Positions 48,517 to 57,510 of a DNA stretch of 64,000 nucleotides are shown in pieces (within the stretch, counting starts at the first letter, position 1; each line of letters opens with the position of its first letter). The notes beneath the pieces are model-generated. The model saw nothing but the letters and a program-made list of their open reading frames with translations, did not search any database and was not told the origin of the DNA. The stretch is from Rosettibacter firmus (lineage in GTDB: Bacteria; Bacteroidota; Ignavibacteria; Ignavibacteriales; Melioribacteraceae), in contig NZ_JAYKGJ010000001.1 in NCBI RefSeq assembly GCF_036860695.1, forward strand, positions 930,001-994,000. The letters are read 5' to 3'. The position numbers were made by a program, and so were the translations under genes.

Positions 48517-48921
48517 TTATCTTTTCTTAGCTGGTTCAGTTTTGAGCTGTTGTAATTCAACATTTATAGCTTCAGGTAATAAATTATACATTGAGCCTGT
48601 GAACATATCGATCAGCATTCCCGGTAAAAATCCATTGAATGCGTTTCCCCAGAACCAGATAGAAATTTTTCTTGTGATTTGAGTTTCATAAGTATCATAT
48701 CCTTCAAGTTCAAGTTTAATAACATGATTAGAACCTCGTTCAAGATTTACTAATTGTGGAGTTGTACCAAACTTTTTCCCATCAATAATAATTTTGGCAT
48801 TTGATGGATTTGTTTTTATTTCGATATTTTGTGTCGTAGTATTGATTACAGTCGCACATGATTCTATTAATAAAGCAATAATTAATATAACCGAATAATA
48901 AAGAAATTTTCTCATCATCAA
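48517..48921 (-). CDS. PEGA-domain lipoprotein
   Basis: 134 residues. A signal with lipobox IESC precedes a PEGA domain (NIEIKTNPSNAKIIIDGKKFGTTPQ, HVIKLELEGYDTYE). A hydrophobic/aromatic segment follows (IWFWGNAFNGFLPGMLIDMF), which could contact the membrane. PEGA domains are beta-rich modules of surface-layer-like or envelope proteins. The particular role is unknown. Confidence 0.85.
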   Translation of the reverse strand: MMMRKFLYYSVILIIALLIESCATVINTTTQNIEIKTNPSNAKIIIDGKKFGTTPQLVNLERGSNHVIKLELEGYDTYETQITRKISIWFWGNAFNGFLPGMLIDMFTGSMYNLLPEAINVELQQLKTEPAKKR

Positions 48922-49052
48922 ACCTTTTTTGTTTTATTATCGAATATAATTCACAAATAATTAATTGTCATTAAAAATAATTACAATCCTTTGAAATCTA
49001 TACCTGTTCTCATATATTAACTTTTACAAAAATAAAATGGATGATAAATATT

Positions 49053-50639
49053 ATGAAACTCAAAAGTATACTTTCATTATTATTTTTCATTATTGCATGT
49101 TCACAAAATAATTTCGAAGATGCAAGAAATTTAATCAACGAAAATAATCTTGTAAATCATATCAAAGTATTAGCTTCTGATGAATTTCTGGGTCGCTCTC
49201 CCGGTCACGAAGGTGAAGAAAAAACAATAAATTATTTAATTGAACAATACAAGAAAATTGGATTAAAACCTGCAGATGGGAAAAAATTTATACAAGAAAT
49301 TAATCTTGTAGAATTAACTCCATCAGTCAATCCTAAAATAAACATTCAGGGTAGAAATGGTAAAGTGGAACTTAAATATGCTGATGATTTTGTAGCAATA
49401 ACAAGGAGAGTAGCAGAAGAAATTAAAATAGAACCAACAGAAATAATATTTGCAGGTTATGGAATTAATGCCCCTGAATATAACTGGAATGATTTTAAAG
49501 ATATTGATGTGAAAGATAAGATAGTAATCGTAATGGTTAACGATCCGGGCTTTGCAACAAAAGATACTACTTTGTTTAATGGAAAAGCAATGACATACTA
49601 TGGTCGATGGACATATAAATATGAAGAAGCTGCTCGTCAGGGAGCTGCTGGAGTTTTCATTATTCACGAAACAGATGCTGCAAGTTATCCCTGGGAAGTT
49701 GTAAAGAATGGAAGAGTAGGACCTCAATATTTCATTGAAGAAAAAGATAAAAACTTTTCACGCTGCAAATTTGAAGGCTGGATTACATTTGAAAAAGCAA
49801 AACAAATTTTTAATCTGGCAGGCTTAAATTTAGATGATGAATTAAAAAAAGCTGCAAGCAGAAATTTCAAAGCAAAATCTTTAGGATTAACAACATCTTT
49901 TACAATCAAAAATAAAATTGAACACATTAAAACCAGAAATGTACTTGGAGTTCTCCCTGGTACTGAATTATCTGATGAATATATTTTCTATATGGCTCAC
50001 TGGGACCACTTAGGTTACGATCAATCATTAAAAGGTGATAATATTTTTAACGGTGCAAGAGATAATGCAAGTGGTGTGGCTGGTATTTTACAGATTGCAG
50101 AAGCATTTTCAAAATTAAATCCCAAACCTAAAAGATCAATTGCAATTCTTTCTCTTGCTGCAGAAGAACAGGGACTGCTTGGTTCAGAGTATTATGTCAA
50201 AAATCCAATTATTCCGCTTAATAAAATTATTGCTGCTATCAATCTTGATGGCTTAAATATTTTTGGTCGTACTAAAGACATATCTATTTTAGGATATGGA
50301 CAAACAGAACTCGATAATTACATTAAAGAGGAAGCACAGAAACTTGGCAAAATAGTAAAACCAGATCCCAATCCTGAAAGCGGCGGTTATTTCCGTTCCG
50401 ATCATTATAATTTTTTTAAAGCAGGAATACCTGCAATTTATATTCGTCATGGAGTTGAATCTGTTGATGGTAAAAATATTCAGAAACTATCAAGAGAATG
50501 GAATAAAAATCATTATCACAAAGTTACTGATGAATATAATTCTCAATGGGATTTAAGTGGAATGGTTGAAGAAGTTCAAATGTTATTTGATATTGGATAT
50601 AAATTAAGCAACGAAAAAACATACCCAAAAATTAAATAA
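49053..50639 (+). CDS. M28-family zinc peptidase, lipoprotein
   Basis: About 528 residues. The start at 49053 is preferred because GGATGAT lies 7 bases upstream and it gives a clean lipoprotein signal (LFFIIACSQ). An in-frame ATG at 49041 is also possible. A PA-like inserted region covers about 100-270. The dizinc aminopeptidase core has MAHWDHLGYD, NGARDNASGVAGIL, AAEEQGLLGS and a late GGYFRSDHYNFFKAGIPA. It probably trims extracytoplasmic peptides. The next gene encodes a peptide transporter, so the pair fits peptide use. Confidence 0.9.
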   Translation: MKLKSILSLLFFIIACSQNNFEDARNLINENNLVNHIKVLASDEFLGRSPGHEGEEKTINYLIEQYKKIGLKPADGKKFIQEINLVELTPSVNPKINIQGRNGKVELKYADDFVAITRRVAEEIKIEPTEIIFAGYGINAPEYNWNDFKDIDVKDKIVIVMVNDPGFATKDTTLFNGKAMTYYGRWTYKYEEAARQGAAGVFIIHETDAASYPWEVVKNGRVGPQYFIEEKDKNFSRCKFEGWITFEKAKQIFNLAGLNLDDELKKAASRNFKAKSLGLTTSFTIKNKIEHIKTRNVLGVLPGTELSDEYIFYMAHWDHLGYDQSLKGDNIFNGARDNASGVAGILQIAEAFSKLNPKPKRSIAILSLAAEEQGLLGSEYYVKNPIIPLNKIIAAINLDGLNIFGRTKDISILGYGQTELDNYIKEEAQKLGKIVKPDPNPESGGYFRSDHYNFFKAGIPAIYIRHGVESVDGKNIQKLSREWNKNHYHKVTDEYNSQWDLSGMVEEVQMLFDIGYKLSNEKTYPKIK

Positions 50640-50691
50640 CAGATTTTTACTAGTAATTAACTCACAATTAAAAATCGATCGGAATAAATTT

Positions 50692-52026
50692 ATGACAACA
50701 AAAATTTATACTACAAGCTGGAAATTTCCCAAAGAATTCTGGATTGCTAATGTAATGGAACTTCTTGAGCGTGCTGCTTATTATGGATTTTTCATAGTTC
50801 TCACTTTATATCTTACAGACATTGTGGGTTTCAACGATAAAGAAACTGGAATTGTTGCTGGAATTTTCTTTGCTGGATTATACTTCGCTCCACCTTTTGT
50901 AGGAGCAATTTCAGATAAAATTGGATTTAAAAATGGACTTCTACTTGCATTCTCTTTATTAACAATTGGATATTTTTTGCTTGGTTTATTTCATACAAAA
51001 ATTCTTGTAATAATTTTTTTATTCATTGTTTTAGTTGGTGGTTCTTTTATAAAACCATTAATTACTGGAACTGTTGCCAAAACAACAAACGAAGATAATC
51101 GTGCAAGGGGATATTCTCTTTTTTACTGGATCGTAAATATTGGTGCATTCAGTGGAAAAACATTTGTGCCTTATATTCGTCAAGGTATTGGACTGGAGTA
51201 TGTAAACTTTTTTTCTGCTGCAATGTCGTTTATCGCTTTATTATTTGCTCTTCTCTTTTTCAAAGATATTGATAAAAACTATCAACAAAAATCTTTTGAT
51301 GATATCTGGAAATCACTTATAAAAATTTTTTCTACTCCACGATTAATCATTTTAATATTAATTGTAACAGGTTTCTGGATAATTCAACATCAACTTTATG
51401 CAACAATGCCCAAGTATGTTATTCGTCTTCTTGGAGAAGAAGCAAAACCCGAATGGCTTGCAAATGTAAATCCTGCTGTAGTGGTCATCTTTGTTGTTCT
51501 TATAACACAACTTATGAAAAACAAAAAAGCTATAACATCGATGTTAATTGGAATGATATTAATGCCTTTCTCTGCTTTAGCTATGGCAGGAAGTCAAGCT
51601 CTCGAATCTTTAACCGGTCCTTCAGTTTCAATTATGGGATGGTTTGCAATGCATCCACTAACTATTATGATGATTATCGGAATTGGAATTCAAGGACTTG
51701 CAGAGTGTTTTATATCTCCAAGATATTTAGAATATTTTTCATTACAGGCACCAAAAGGAGAAGAAGGACTTTATCTGGGATTCAGTCATCTCCATTCATT
51801 CTTTTCGGCTTTAACTGGATTTATTATGTCTGGCTTTTTACTCGATAGTTACTGTCCAGACCCCAATACATTACCTGCTGGATTAACTGAAGTTCAAAAA
51901 GCAGCTTATTATTCAAATGCTCATGTTATCTGGTATTATTTTCTTGCAATTGGTTTAACCGCTGCAATCGCATTATTTATTTATAAAATTATAACAGAAA
52001 ATATTGATAAAAAGAAAAATTCTTAA
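50692..52026 (+). CDS. POT/PTR-type peptide MFS transporter
   Basis: 444 residues, about 12 helices. MELLERAAYYGFF in helix 1 matches the ExxER(F/x)YYG motif of proton-dependent oligopeptide transporters, which supports that family over general MFS. FAGLYFAPPFVGAISDKIG and the GLAECFISPRYLEYFSL segment in helix 10 follow. It would import di/tripeptides with protons. It lies 52 bases after the M28 peptidase. Confidence 0.85.
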   Translation: MTTKIYTTSWKFPKEFWIANVMELLERAAYYGFFIVLTLYLTDIVGFNDKETGIVAGIFFAGLYFAPPFVGAISDKIGFKNGLLLAFSLLTIGYFLLGLFHTKILVIIFLFIVLVGGSFIKPLITGTVAKTTNEDNRARGYSLFYWIVNIGAFSGKTFVPYIRQGIGLEYVNFFSAAMSFIALLFALLFFKDIDKNYQQKSFDDIWKSLIKIFSTPRLIILILIVTGFWIIQHQLYATMPKYVIRLLGEEAKPEWLANVNPAVVVIFVVLITQLMKNKKAITSMLIGMILMPFSALAMAGSQALESLTGPSVSIMGWFAMHPLTIMMIIGIGIQGLAECFISPRYLEYFSLQAPKGEEGLYLGFSHLHSFFSALTGFIMSGFLLDSYCPDPNTLPAGLTEVQKAAYYSNAHVIWYYFLAIGLTAAIALFIYKIITENIDKKKNS

Positions 52027-52176
52027 TGAAGTTAATAAATAATATTGGGCCCTGCTTCAATTAAATAAACTTAGAAAGAGTTAAGAAAAAATTTTAAATC
52101 TCATTTTGGTGGAATAACTAAAGAGCAAAGCATAGTTTATTCTAACATACATCATACATTAAAAATGATTTTGATT

Positions 52177-53730
52177 TTAATTCATGTCACTTATTGGTAA
52201 TACATTTATTCTGAACCAATCTATATCAACAAATCCACCAAGAGTTTTTGTAGGATAATTAAAAATACAAAATTTATTTCCAGTAAAAACTGAGAGATTA
52301 AACTGCATATTTAAATTATTTCCAATTTTTAGAAACAAAGCATTATCTGTACTATAAGCAAAATAAGCACGACCTGTACCATACTCTGCCATTGCTCTAA
52401 AATAAACTACAGATGAATTTATTTCTACAGAATCCATTTGGACACCATTATTTACCATTACAACATACTTTTTATTATTAATGGCTTTAACGGCAATGAA
52501 TGCATATGGATCTTGAAAAACAGCAAGTCCAGCAACATCACCAATTTTCATACTATCAATATTCATTTTAATTGTTGCTGTAGTTGCAAAAGACTTTGAA
52601 TAGTAAGCAAAAATTCTTTGTGTCAAAGTGTTACGTGCTTCACGTAAGTTAGAAACCACCTTTACTGTTCTTAATCTCAGATTACCTGGATTTTCAGTAA
52701 GAGACCATTTATCAGGCACAGGATTGTGATTCCAGCCCCATTGTAATCCTAATTTTGTACTATCGAATTCATCAGATGTTGGTAATATTTTAATCGGATA
52801 TTGTTTGCCAACATTCGGCTTTCTATATGTAATTACTCCTTTCCCATCAATTCCAACCATAGGCCAATCATCAACCCAGGTAACTGGTTGCAAAGAAGGA
52901 AATCGGCCAAATGCTCCTCCATCTTGAAATATTATTGTCCACCATTCACCAGTTTGAGTTTGTATTAAAGCACCTTGATGTAAACCTGTTCCCAAATATG
53001 AATCATCCCTTATAACAACTTTTTGTTCATAAGGTCCATAAATATTTTTTGACCGGAAAGCAACCTGAAAACCATCAGGTCCACCATAAGTACAGTACAA
53101 ATAATAATAACCATTAATTTTATAAACATGAGTTCCTTCGAGACCTGGACGTATATCGCCAGTATAAACTAAAACATCTTCACTAATCGCATTAAAATTA
53201 GTATCAAGTTCAGTTATATAAATTTTATTATAACCATGAGCAACATAAATTTTACCATCGTCATCAAAAAATAATCCAGGATCATAAAATCCTCTTGATA
53301 ATTTTTTAATATGCCAGGGACCTTCTGGTTTTTCAGCAGTACAAAGAAATCCACCTTCATCAAGTGTCATAAATAATAAATAATATTTCCCTTTATGATA
53401 TCTAAAACTTGTTGCCCACTGACCTCTCGAATAACGATTACATCCTTCAAGATTATAGCAAGGACTGAAATCAAATCTTTCAATTGCATTAGTACAATAT
53501 TCCCAGTTAACAAGATCATATGATTTAAGAATAGTAACACCAGGGAAAATAAACATAGTTGTTGATACCATATAATAAACAGAATCGACTCTTATAACAT
53601 CAGGATCTGGAAAATCAGAATAAATAACAGGATTAGTATAAGTACCATCACCGTTATCGCTGTGTAGCTTTTGTGCATTAAGATTTATTAATTGTAATAA
53701 GCAGTAAAATATTATTAATTTTTTTATCAA
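52177..53730 (-). CDS. Glycoside hydrolase family 43 (GH43 subfamily 12-like xylosidase/arabinofuranosidase)
   Basis: 517 residues from a TTG start with AGGAGAAAAAATACT upstream. The signal peptide ends near LNAQ. The five-bladed propeller has the GH43 triad D42 (FPDPDVIR), D150 (FYDPGLFFDDDGK) and E198 (LEGTHVY). The C-terminal ~190 residues form a beta-sandwich like the xylosidase C-terminal ConA domain. Exo-acting beta-xylosidase or alpha-arabinofuranosidase activity is the inference. No T9SS tail is present, so periplasmic location is likely. It is the last gene of the sugar locus. Confidence 0.9.
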   Translation of the reverse strand: MIKKLIIFYCLLQLINLNAQKLHSDNGDGTYTNPVIYSDFPDPDVIRVDSVYYMVSTTMFIFPGVTILKSYDLVNWEYCTNAIERFDFSPCYNLEGCNRYSRGQWATSFRYHKGKYYLLFMTLDEGGFLCTAEKPEGPWHIKKLSRGFYDPGLFFDDDGKIYVAHGYNKIYITELDTNFNAISEDVLVYTGDIRPGLEGTHVYKINGYYYLYCTYGGPDGFQVAFRSKNIYGPYEQKVVIRDDSYLGTGLHQGALIQTQTGEWWTIIFQDGGAFGRFPSLQPVTWVDDWPMVGIDGKGVITYRKPNVGKQYPIKILPTSDEFDSTKLGLQWGWNHNPVPDKWSLTENPGNLRLRTVKVVSNLREARNTLTQRIFAYYSKSFATTATIKMNIDSMKIGDVAGLAVFQDPYAFIAVKAINNKKYVVMVNNGVQMDSVEINSSVVYFRAMAEYGTGRAYFAYSTDNALFLKIGNNLNMQFNLSVFTGNKFCIFNYPTKTLGGFVDIDWFRINVLPISDMN

Positions 53731-53801
53731 AGTATTTTTTCTCCTATTGCAATAAATAATCAGATTAAATTTATTTTATAATAATTCTATTATGAAAATC
53801 T

Positions 53802-56048
53802 TCATTTTAACAACACAAGCTTTTTTGTATCAATAAAATTTCCTGCTTTCAATTGACATAAATAAATTCCGCTCGTCAGATTATTAACTTCCCAATTTAG
53901 AATGTGATTACCAGCTAATAATTTATCAGAGATAAGAGTTACAACTTCTCGCCCGAGTAAATCGTAAATTTTTAATGAAACAAATGAATCTTCTGAAATT
54001 GAAAAACTAATTCTCGTAGTACTATTAAATGGATTAGGATAATTCTGATAAAGTTGATAAGTTTTTTGATAATTTAATTCACCATAAGTATCTTTGATAG
54101 AAGTTAGAGTATCAATCTTACTAATAAATCTAAACCAATTTATACGGAAAAGCTGATCAGTACCTGTACCAATAAATCTAAAATAAACATCGTGACTTCC
54201 AGTTACCGAATCAACAACTGCCGCTTTGAAAATATTGTATTTAGTCCATCCTCCTGTATTTTCAATTTTGCATTCTGAAATTTTTCTACCTGTATCAATT
54301 GAATCGAGCCAGACTTCAACAATTCCACCTGTTGTATTACTCGATGCAGAGATTTCAATAGAATCAGGAATGTTTTTATAATCATCATGCCCAAACTCAA
54401 CACCTGCATACATAGCCCAGTCATTATTATTAATACTTTCTAAATAATTTCCTGCTGGACTAACTCCTAGTTTATTAGCTGGATTTTGTGCTGTTATTTT
54501 TGTGTATGCATCTCGATAAATATAAAGATCAAAATAAGCTAATTTACCTTTTACGTAAATTCCCTGACGATTTCCAGTAAAATTATTGAATTGAGTTTGT
54601 TCTTTATCAATAGCCGATGCATCAATAGTTTGACCGATTTGATACCATTTACATCCATCAGCACTGTAATAACCAGACATCAAATGTTCATCACGAATTA
54701 ATTTTAGCCATACAATATTTCCAATTGTATTTTCAACTTCGTAATAGGTTTTATCAAAACTAAAAGCAAAAACTTTTTTACCACTGCTATTCACAGTACT
54801 GTATACTTTAACAGTAAGAGTTTGAGGACCATTAATAATCCACAATCCAGCTTCGTGGTTTACTGATTCAGGATTAAAATCTAATTTTGTAATTAAAGAA
54901 TAATTATGTTCACCATCGTTTTTAATAAGAGTATTAGGTTTAGTACTGGTTTTGGGAGATAATCTAAGCCAGCCTGGTCGTTCTGTAAGAGAATAAGTAG
55001 CATTAGATGTATAACCCAAAAATGACCATTCAGGATTTAATTTGCTTGATTCAAAAAAATCTGATTTAGGAACTGTCCATGGTATTCCACTACTTGGCAA
55101 ATTTGGTGCTGGAACTCCATCATTAGATGGATATTGAATATATGGAAAACCTTGTTCATTATATTTAACCTGACAGAGCAAACCCTGTCTCCCCTGTGCA
55201 TACCAAAGAGAATTTCCATGATAACTATGTGCAATTACCCAGCTTGTACTATCATTAAGCATAACAGCTGGTGAAATATGATTTGGTGTATTATAAAAAT
55301 ATCTTGTTCCATTAAAAATATTACTACTTATTATAGTCCATTTAGATTTATCATCTGTTAATGTATCACTTCTCATTACATACTGAGCACCAGCAAGATG
55401 CTGAGCAAAACTATAATAGTAAAAACCTTTATATTTCCACATAACAGGTCCCTCAGCCCAACCAAATGGATAAGGTTGAGGATTTAACCAGGTTAAATCA
55501 AGAACTTTTCCTGTTGGTTGTCCATCATCTCCCAATTCAACAATATGATTATTAGGTTGACCAGCTTTTGTAAGCAAATACCATTTGCCAGTATCTTCGT
55601 CAATAAAAATTGAATTATCAACTCCTAATCCTGAAGGCATATTTGATGGCACTCTCATTTGAGTTGGTGAACTCCAGGGTCCTTCAGGGTTATCTGCAGT
55701 AACAAAGTACATGCTACCCCCACCTCTTCCAAAGAAATGCCAATATTTTCCTTTATAATAAACCATATGACCACCCCAGATTCCTCCACCAGGGCTATCT
55801 CCATACCCCGACCATGAGGCTGATACAGGTTGTGCAATTACTTCCCAGTGAACAAGATCTGTTGACCTGTAGATTTTTGGTGTAGGATTAAAAGAAGAAC
55901 CCGAAGTATAAAAATACTTACCAACTTTTGTTAATGTTGGATCAGGATGATCACCAGGTATAATCGGGTTCATATAAGTCTTAAATGATATAGATTGACT
56001 ATAAAAACTACTCGCAAATACAATCAATATTATAAATATCCTTCTCAT
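53802..56048 (-). CDS. Secreted GH43 enzyme with CBM6-like domain and T9SS sorting tail
   Basis: 748 residues from the ATG at 56048, which has GGAGATTTTCAA upstream and begins a signal peptide (MRRIFIILIVFASSFYSQ). A longer frame is not supported. The GH43 triad is probably D36 (DHPDP), D144 (LGVDNSIF) and E199 (GWAEGPV). A ConA-like segment lies near 330-520, a CBM6-like module near 530-650 (GVEFGHDDYKNIPDSIEI) and a type A T9SS sorting domain in the last ~75 residues (YPNPFNSTTRISFSI, LLGREVVTL). It should act on hemicellulose at the cell surface or outside. Confidence 0.9.
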   Translation of the reverse strand: MRRIFIILIVFASSFYSQSISFKTYMNPIIPGDHPDPTLTKVGKYFYTSGSSFNPTPKIYRSTDLVHWEVIAQPVSASWSGYGDSPGGGIWGGHMVYYKGKYWHFFGRGGGSMYFVTADNPEGPWSSPTQMRVPSNMPSGLGVDNSIFIDEDTGKWYLLTKAGQPNNHIVELGDDGQPTGKVLDLTWLNPQPYPFGWAEGPVMWKYKGFYYYSFAQHLAGAQYVMRSDTLTDDKSKWTIISSNIFNGTRYFYNTPNHISPAVMLNDSTSWVIAHSYHGNSLWYAQGRQGLLCQVKYNEQGFPYIQYPSNDGVPAPNLPSSGIPWTVPKSDFFESSKLNPEWSFLGYTSNATYSLTERPGWLRLSPKTSTKPNTLIKNDGEHNYSLITKLDFNPESVNHEAGLWIINGPQTLTVKVYSTVNSSGKKVFAFSFDKTYYEVENTIGNIVWLKLIRDEHLMSGYYSADGCKWYQIGQTIDASAIDKEQTQFNNFTGNRQGIYVKGKLAYFDLYIYRDAYTKITAQNPANKLGVSPAGNYLESINNNDWAMYAGVEFGHDDYKNIPDSIEISASSNTTGGIVEVWLDSIDTGRKISECKIENTGGWTKYNIFKAAVVDSVTGSHDVYFRFIGTGTDQLFRINWFRFISKIDTLTSIKDTYGELNYQKTYQLYQNYPNPFNSTTRISFSISEDSFVSLKIYDLLGREVVTLISDKLLAGNHILNWEVNNLTSGIYLCQLKAGNFIDTKKLVLLK

Positions 56049-56242
56049 TTGAAAATCTCCTATATATCTTCTAACATTTTGGCGCAATTATTATTTCATT
56101 ACTGAAATTGTAATTAACCATAACTGGAAATACTCTTAAAGAATCACTCAATTTTCTATTGATGAGAGCAATTTAATGTAATAATTATGAAAGTATAAGA
56201 TTAGCCACTATCAGACAAAAATTAACCAGAAATCGACAAAGA

Positions 56243-57382
56243 TTAATTAGGTTTGTGTAGCTTACGAAATTCTCTCAGTCCAATTCCTTTTTCTCTCTTA
56301 AAATATCTTGAGATATGTTCTGCATCAGTAAAATTAAACTGGGAAGTAATTTCAGAAATTGACAGGTCTGTTTCGATAAGAAGCTTTGCCAGTAGTTCTA
56401 TTCTTTCATGCTGAATCTGGTTATAAATTGTTCGACATACTGCTTTCTTAAATCTTCTTTCAAGAGTTCTTCTGCTTAAACACGTTGCTTTTACAACATC
56501 GTCTATAAGAATTTTTTCTTTAATATTTTCTTTTATATATCTCAATGCTTTTTCAACTTCTTTATCTTCAATTGCAAGAATATCGGAAGATTGTCTTTGA
56601 ACTATGTGTGTTGGTGAAACCAGAATTTGTTCATTACTTCGAATTTTCTTTTCAATCATATAATCCATTAATTTAGCTGCTTCGAAACCTGCAGCTTCTA
56701 CATCCAAAGCTATACTTGTAAGTGGTGGATCACTTAACTCGCATACCATTGGATCGTTATCAACTCCAATTACTGCAACATCATCGGGGACTTTAAGATT
56801 TATTAATTTACATGCTTCAAGTATATGTTGACCTCGATCATCATTACAAGCAAATATTCCTATTGGTTTTGGCAAAGATTTAATCCACCTGATTAAATGT
56901 TGTTGTTCTCCTTTCCAGTAACTTTTTAATTTAATTAATGGCTGGGCATAATTATAAACACAATATCCCGCTTCGTTTATAAATTTATTAAAATAATATT
57001 TTCGTCCTTCTGACCAATCATAATCATCAAATCCACAGAAAGCAAAATTCTTTAATCCTTTTTCTAAAAAATGTTCGCTTGCCATTTTTGCAATTGCACA
57101 GGAATCAGTTTTAATTACTGGCAAATTCTTTGGATATCTTGAATCGTGAATTGCAAGTATTGTTGGCTTTTTTAGTTTCAGTAATTCATTTGTTATAAGT
57201 GAATCTCGCATTATTATGCCATCAGGCTTCCAGTTAGTTAAATGTGGAATTGAAGATTTTAAATCAATCGGCTCTTTATAAAAAATCCAAGGACCATAAA
57301 GTTTTGAGTAACGAATAATCCCGATAATTAATTGTCTACCAAATGCTCTTGATGTTTCAAGTAGCAATATTATTCTTTTCAT
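56243..57382 (-). CDS. xylR: XylR-like transcription regulator (PBP sensor plus AraC HTH)
   Basis: 379 residues. Residues 1-270 form a LacI-type periplasmic-binding sensor fold (LLLETSRAFGRQLIIGIIRYSK, GIFACNDDRGQHILEACK, VIGVDNDPMVCELSDPPLTSI). Residues ~280-379 are an AraC-type double helix-turn-helix (VVKATCLSRRTLERRFKKA, TSQFNFTDAEHISRYFKREKG). This combination matches E. coli XylR, which senses D-xylose. It sits inside the hydrolase locus, between GH3 and the T9SS GH43, and should control it. Confidence 0.92.
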   Translation of the reverse strand: MKRIILLLETSRAFGRQLIIGIIRYSKLYGPWIFYKEPIDLKSSIPHLTNWKPDGIIMRDSLITNELLKLKKPTILAIHDSRYPKNLPVIKTDSCAIAKMASEHFLEKGLKNFAFCGFDDYDWSEGRKYYFNKFINEAGYCVYNYAQPLIKLKSYWKGEQQHLIRWIKSLPKPIGIFACNDDRGQHILEACKLINLKVPDDVAVIGVDNDPMVCELSDPPLTSIALDVEAAGFEAAKLMDYMIEKKIRSNEQILVSPTHIVQRQSSDILAIEDKEVEKALRYIKENIKEKILIDDVVKATCLSRRTLERRFKKAVCRTIYNQIQHERIELLAKLLIETDLSISEITSQFNFTDAEHISRYFKREKGIGLREFRKLHKPN

Positions 57383-57510
57383 AAAAATTTTTTTTAATGA
57401 ACTCTTTGTAATTTAATCAAAGTAAAAATCATCTTTAATTAAAAGTTTCTCTCCAAAAAATAAAATTCCCATAAAGATTAATTACATTAGTTATCAGTAA
57501 CTTAAATAAC

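Noticed and set aside
49323-49727. 134-codon minus-strand frame inside the M28 peptidase
   Set aside because: Antisense shadow of a conserved peptidase, with no family features.
51453-51848. 131-codon plus-strand frame inside the POT transporter gene
   Set aside because: It has odd composition, no start signal, and is fully contained in a well-supported transporter.
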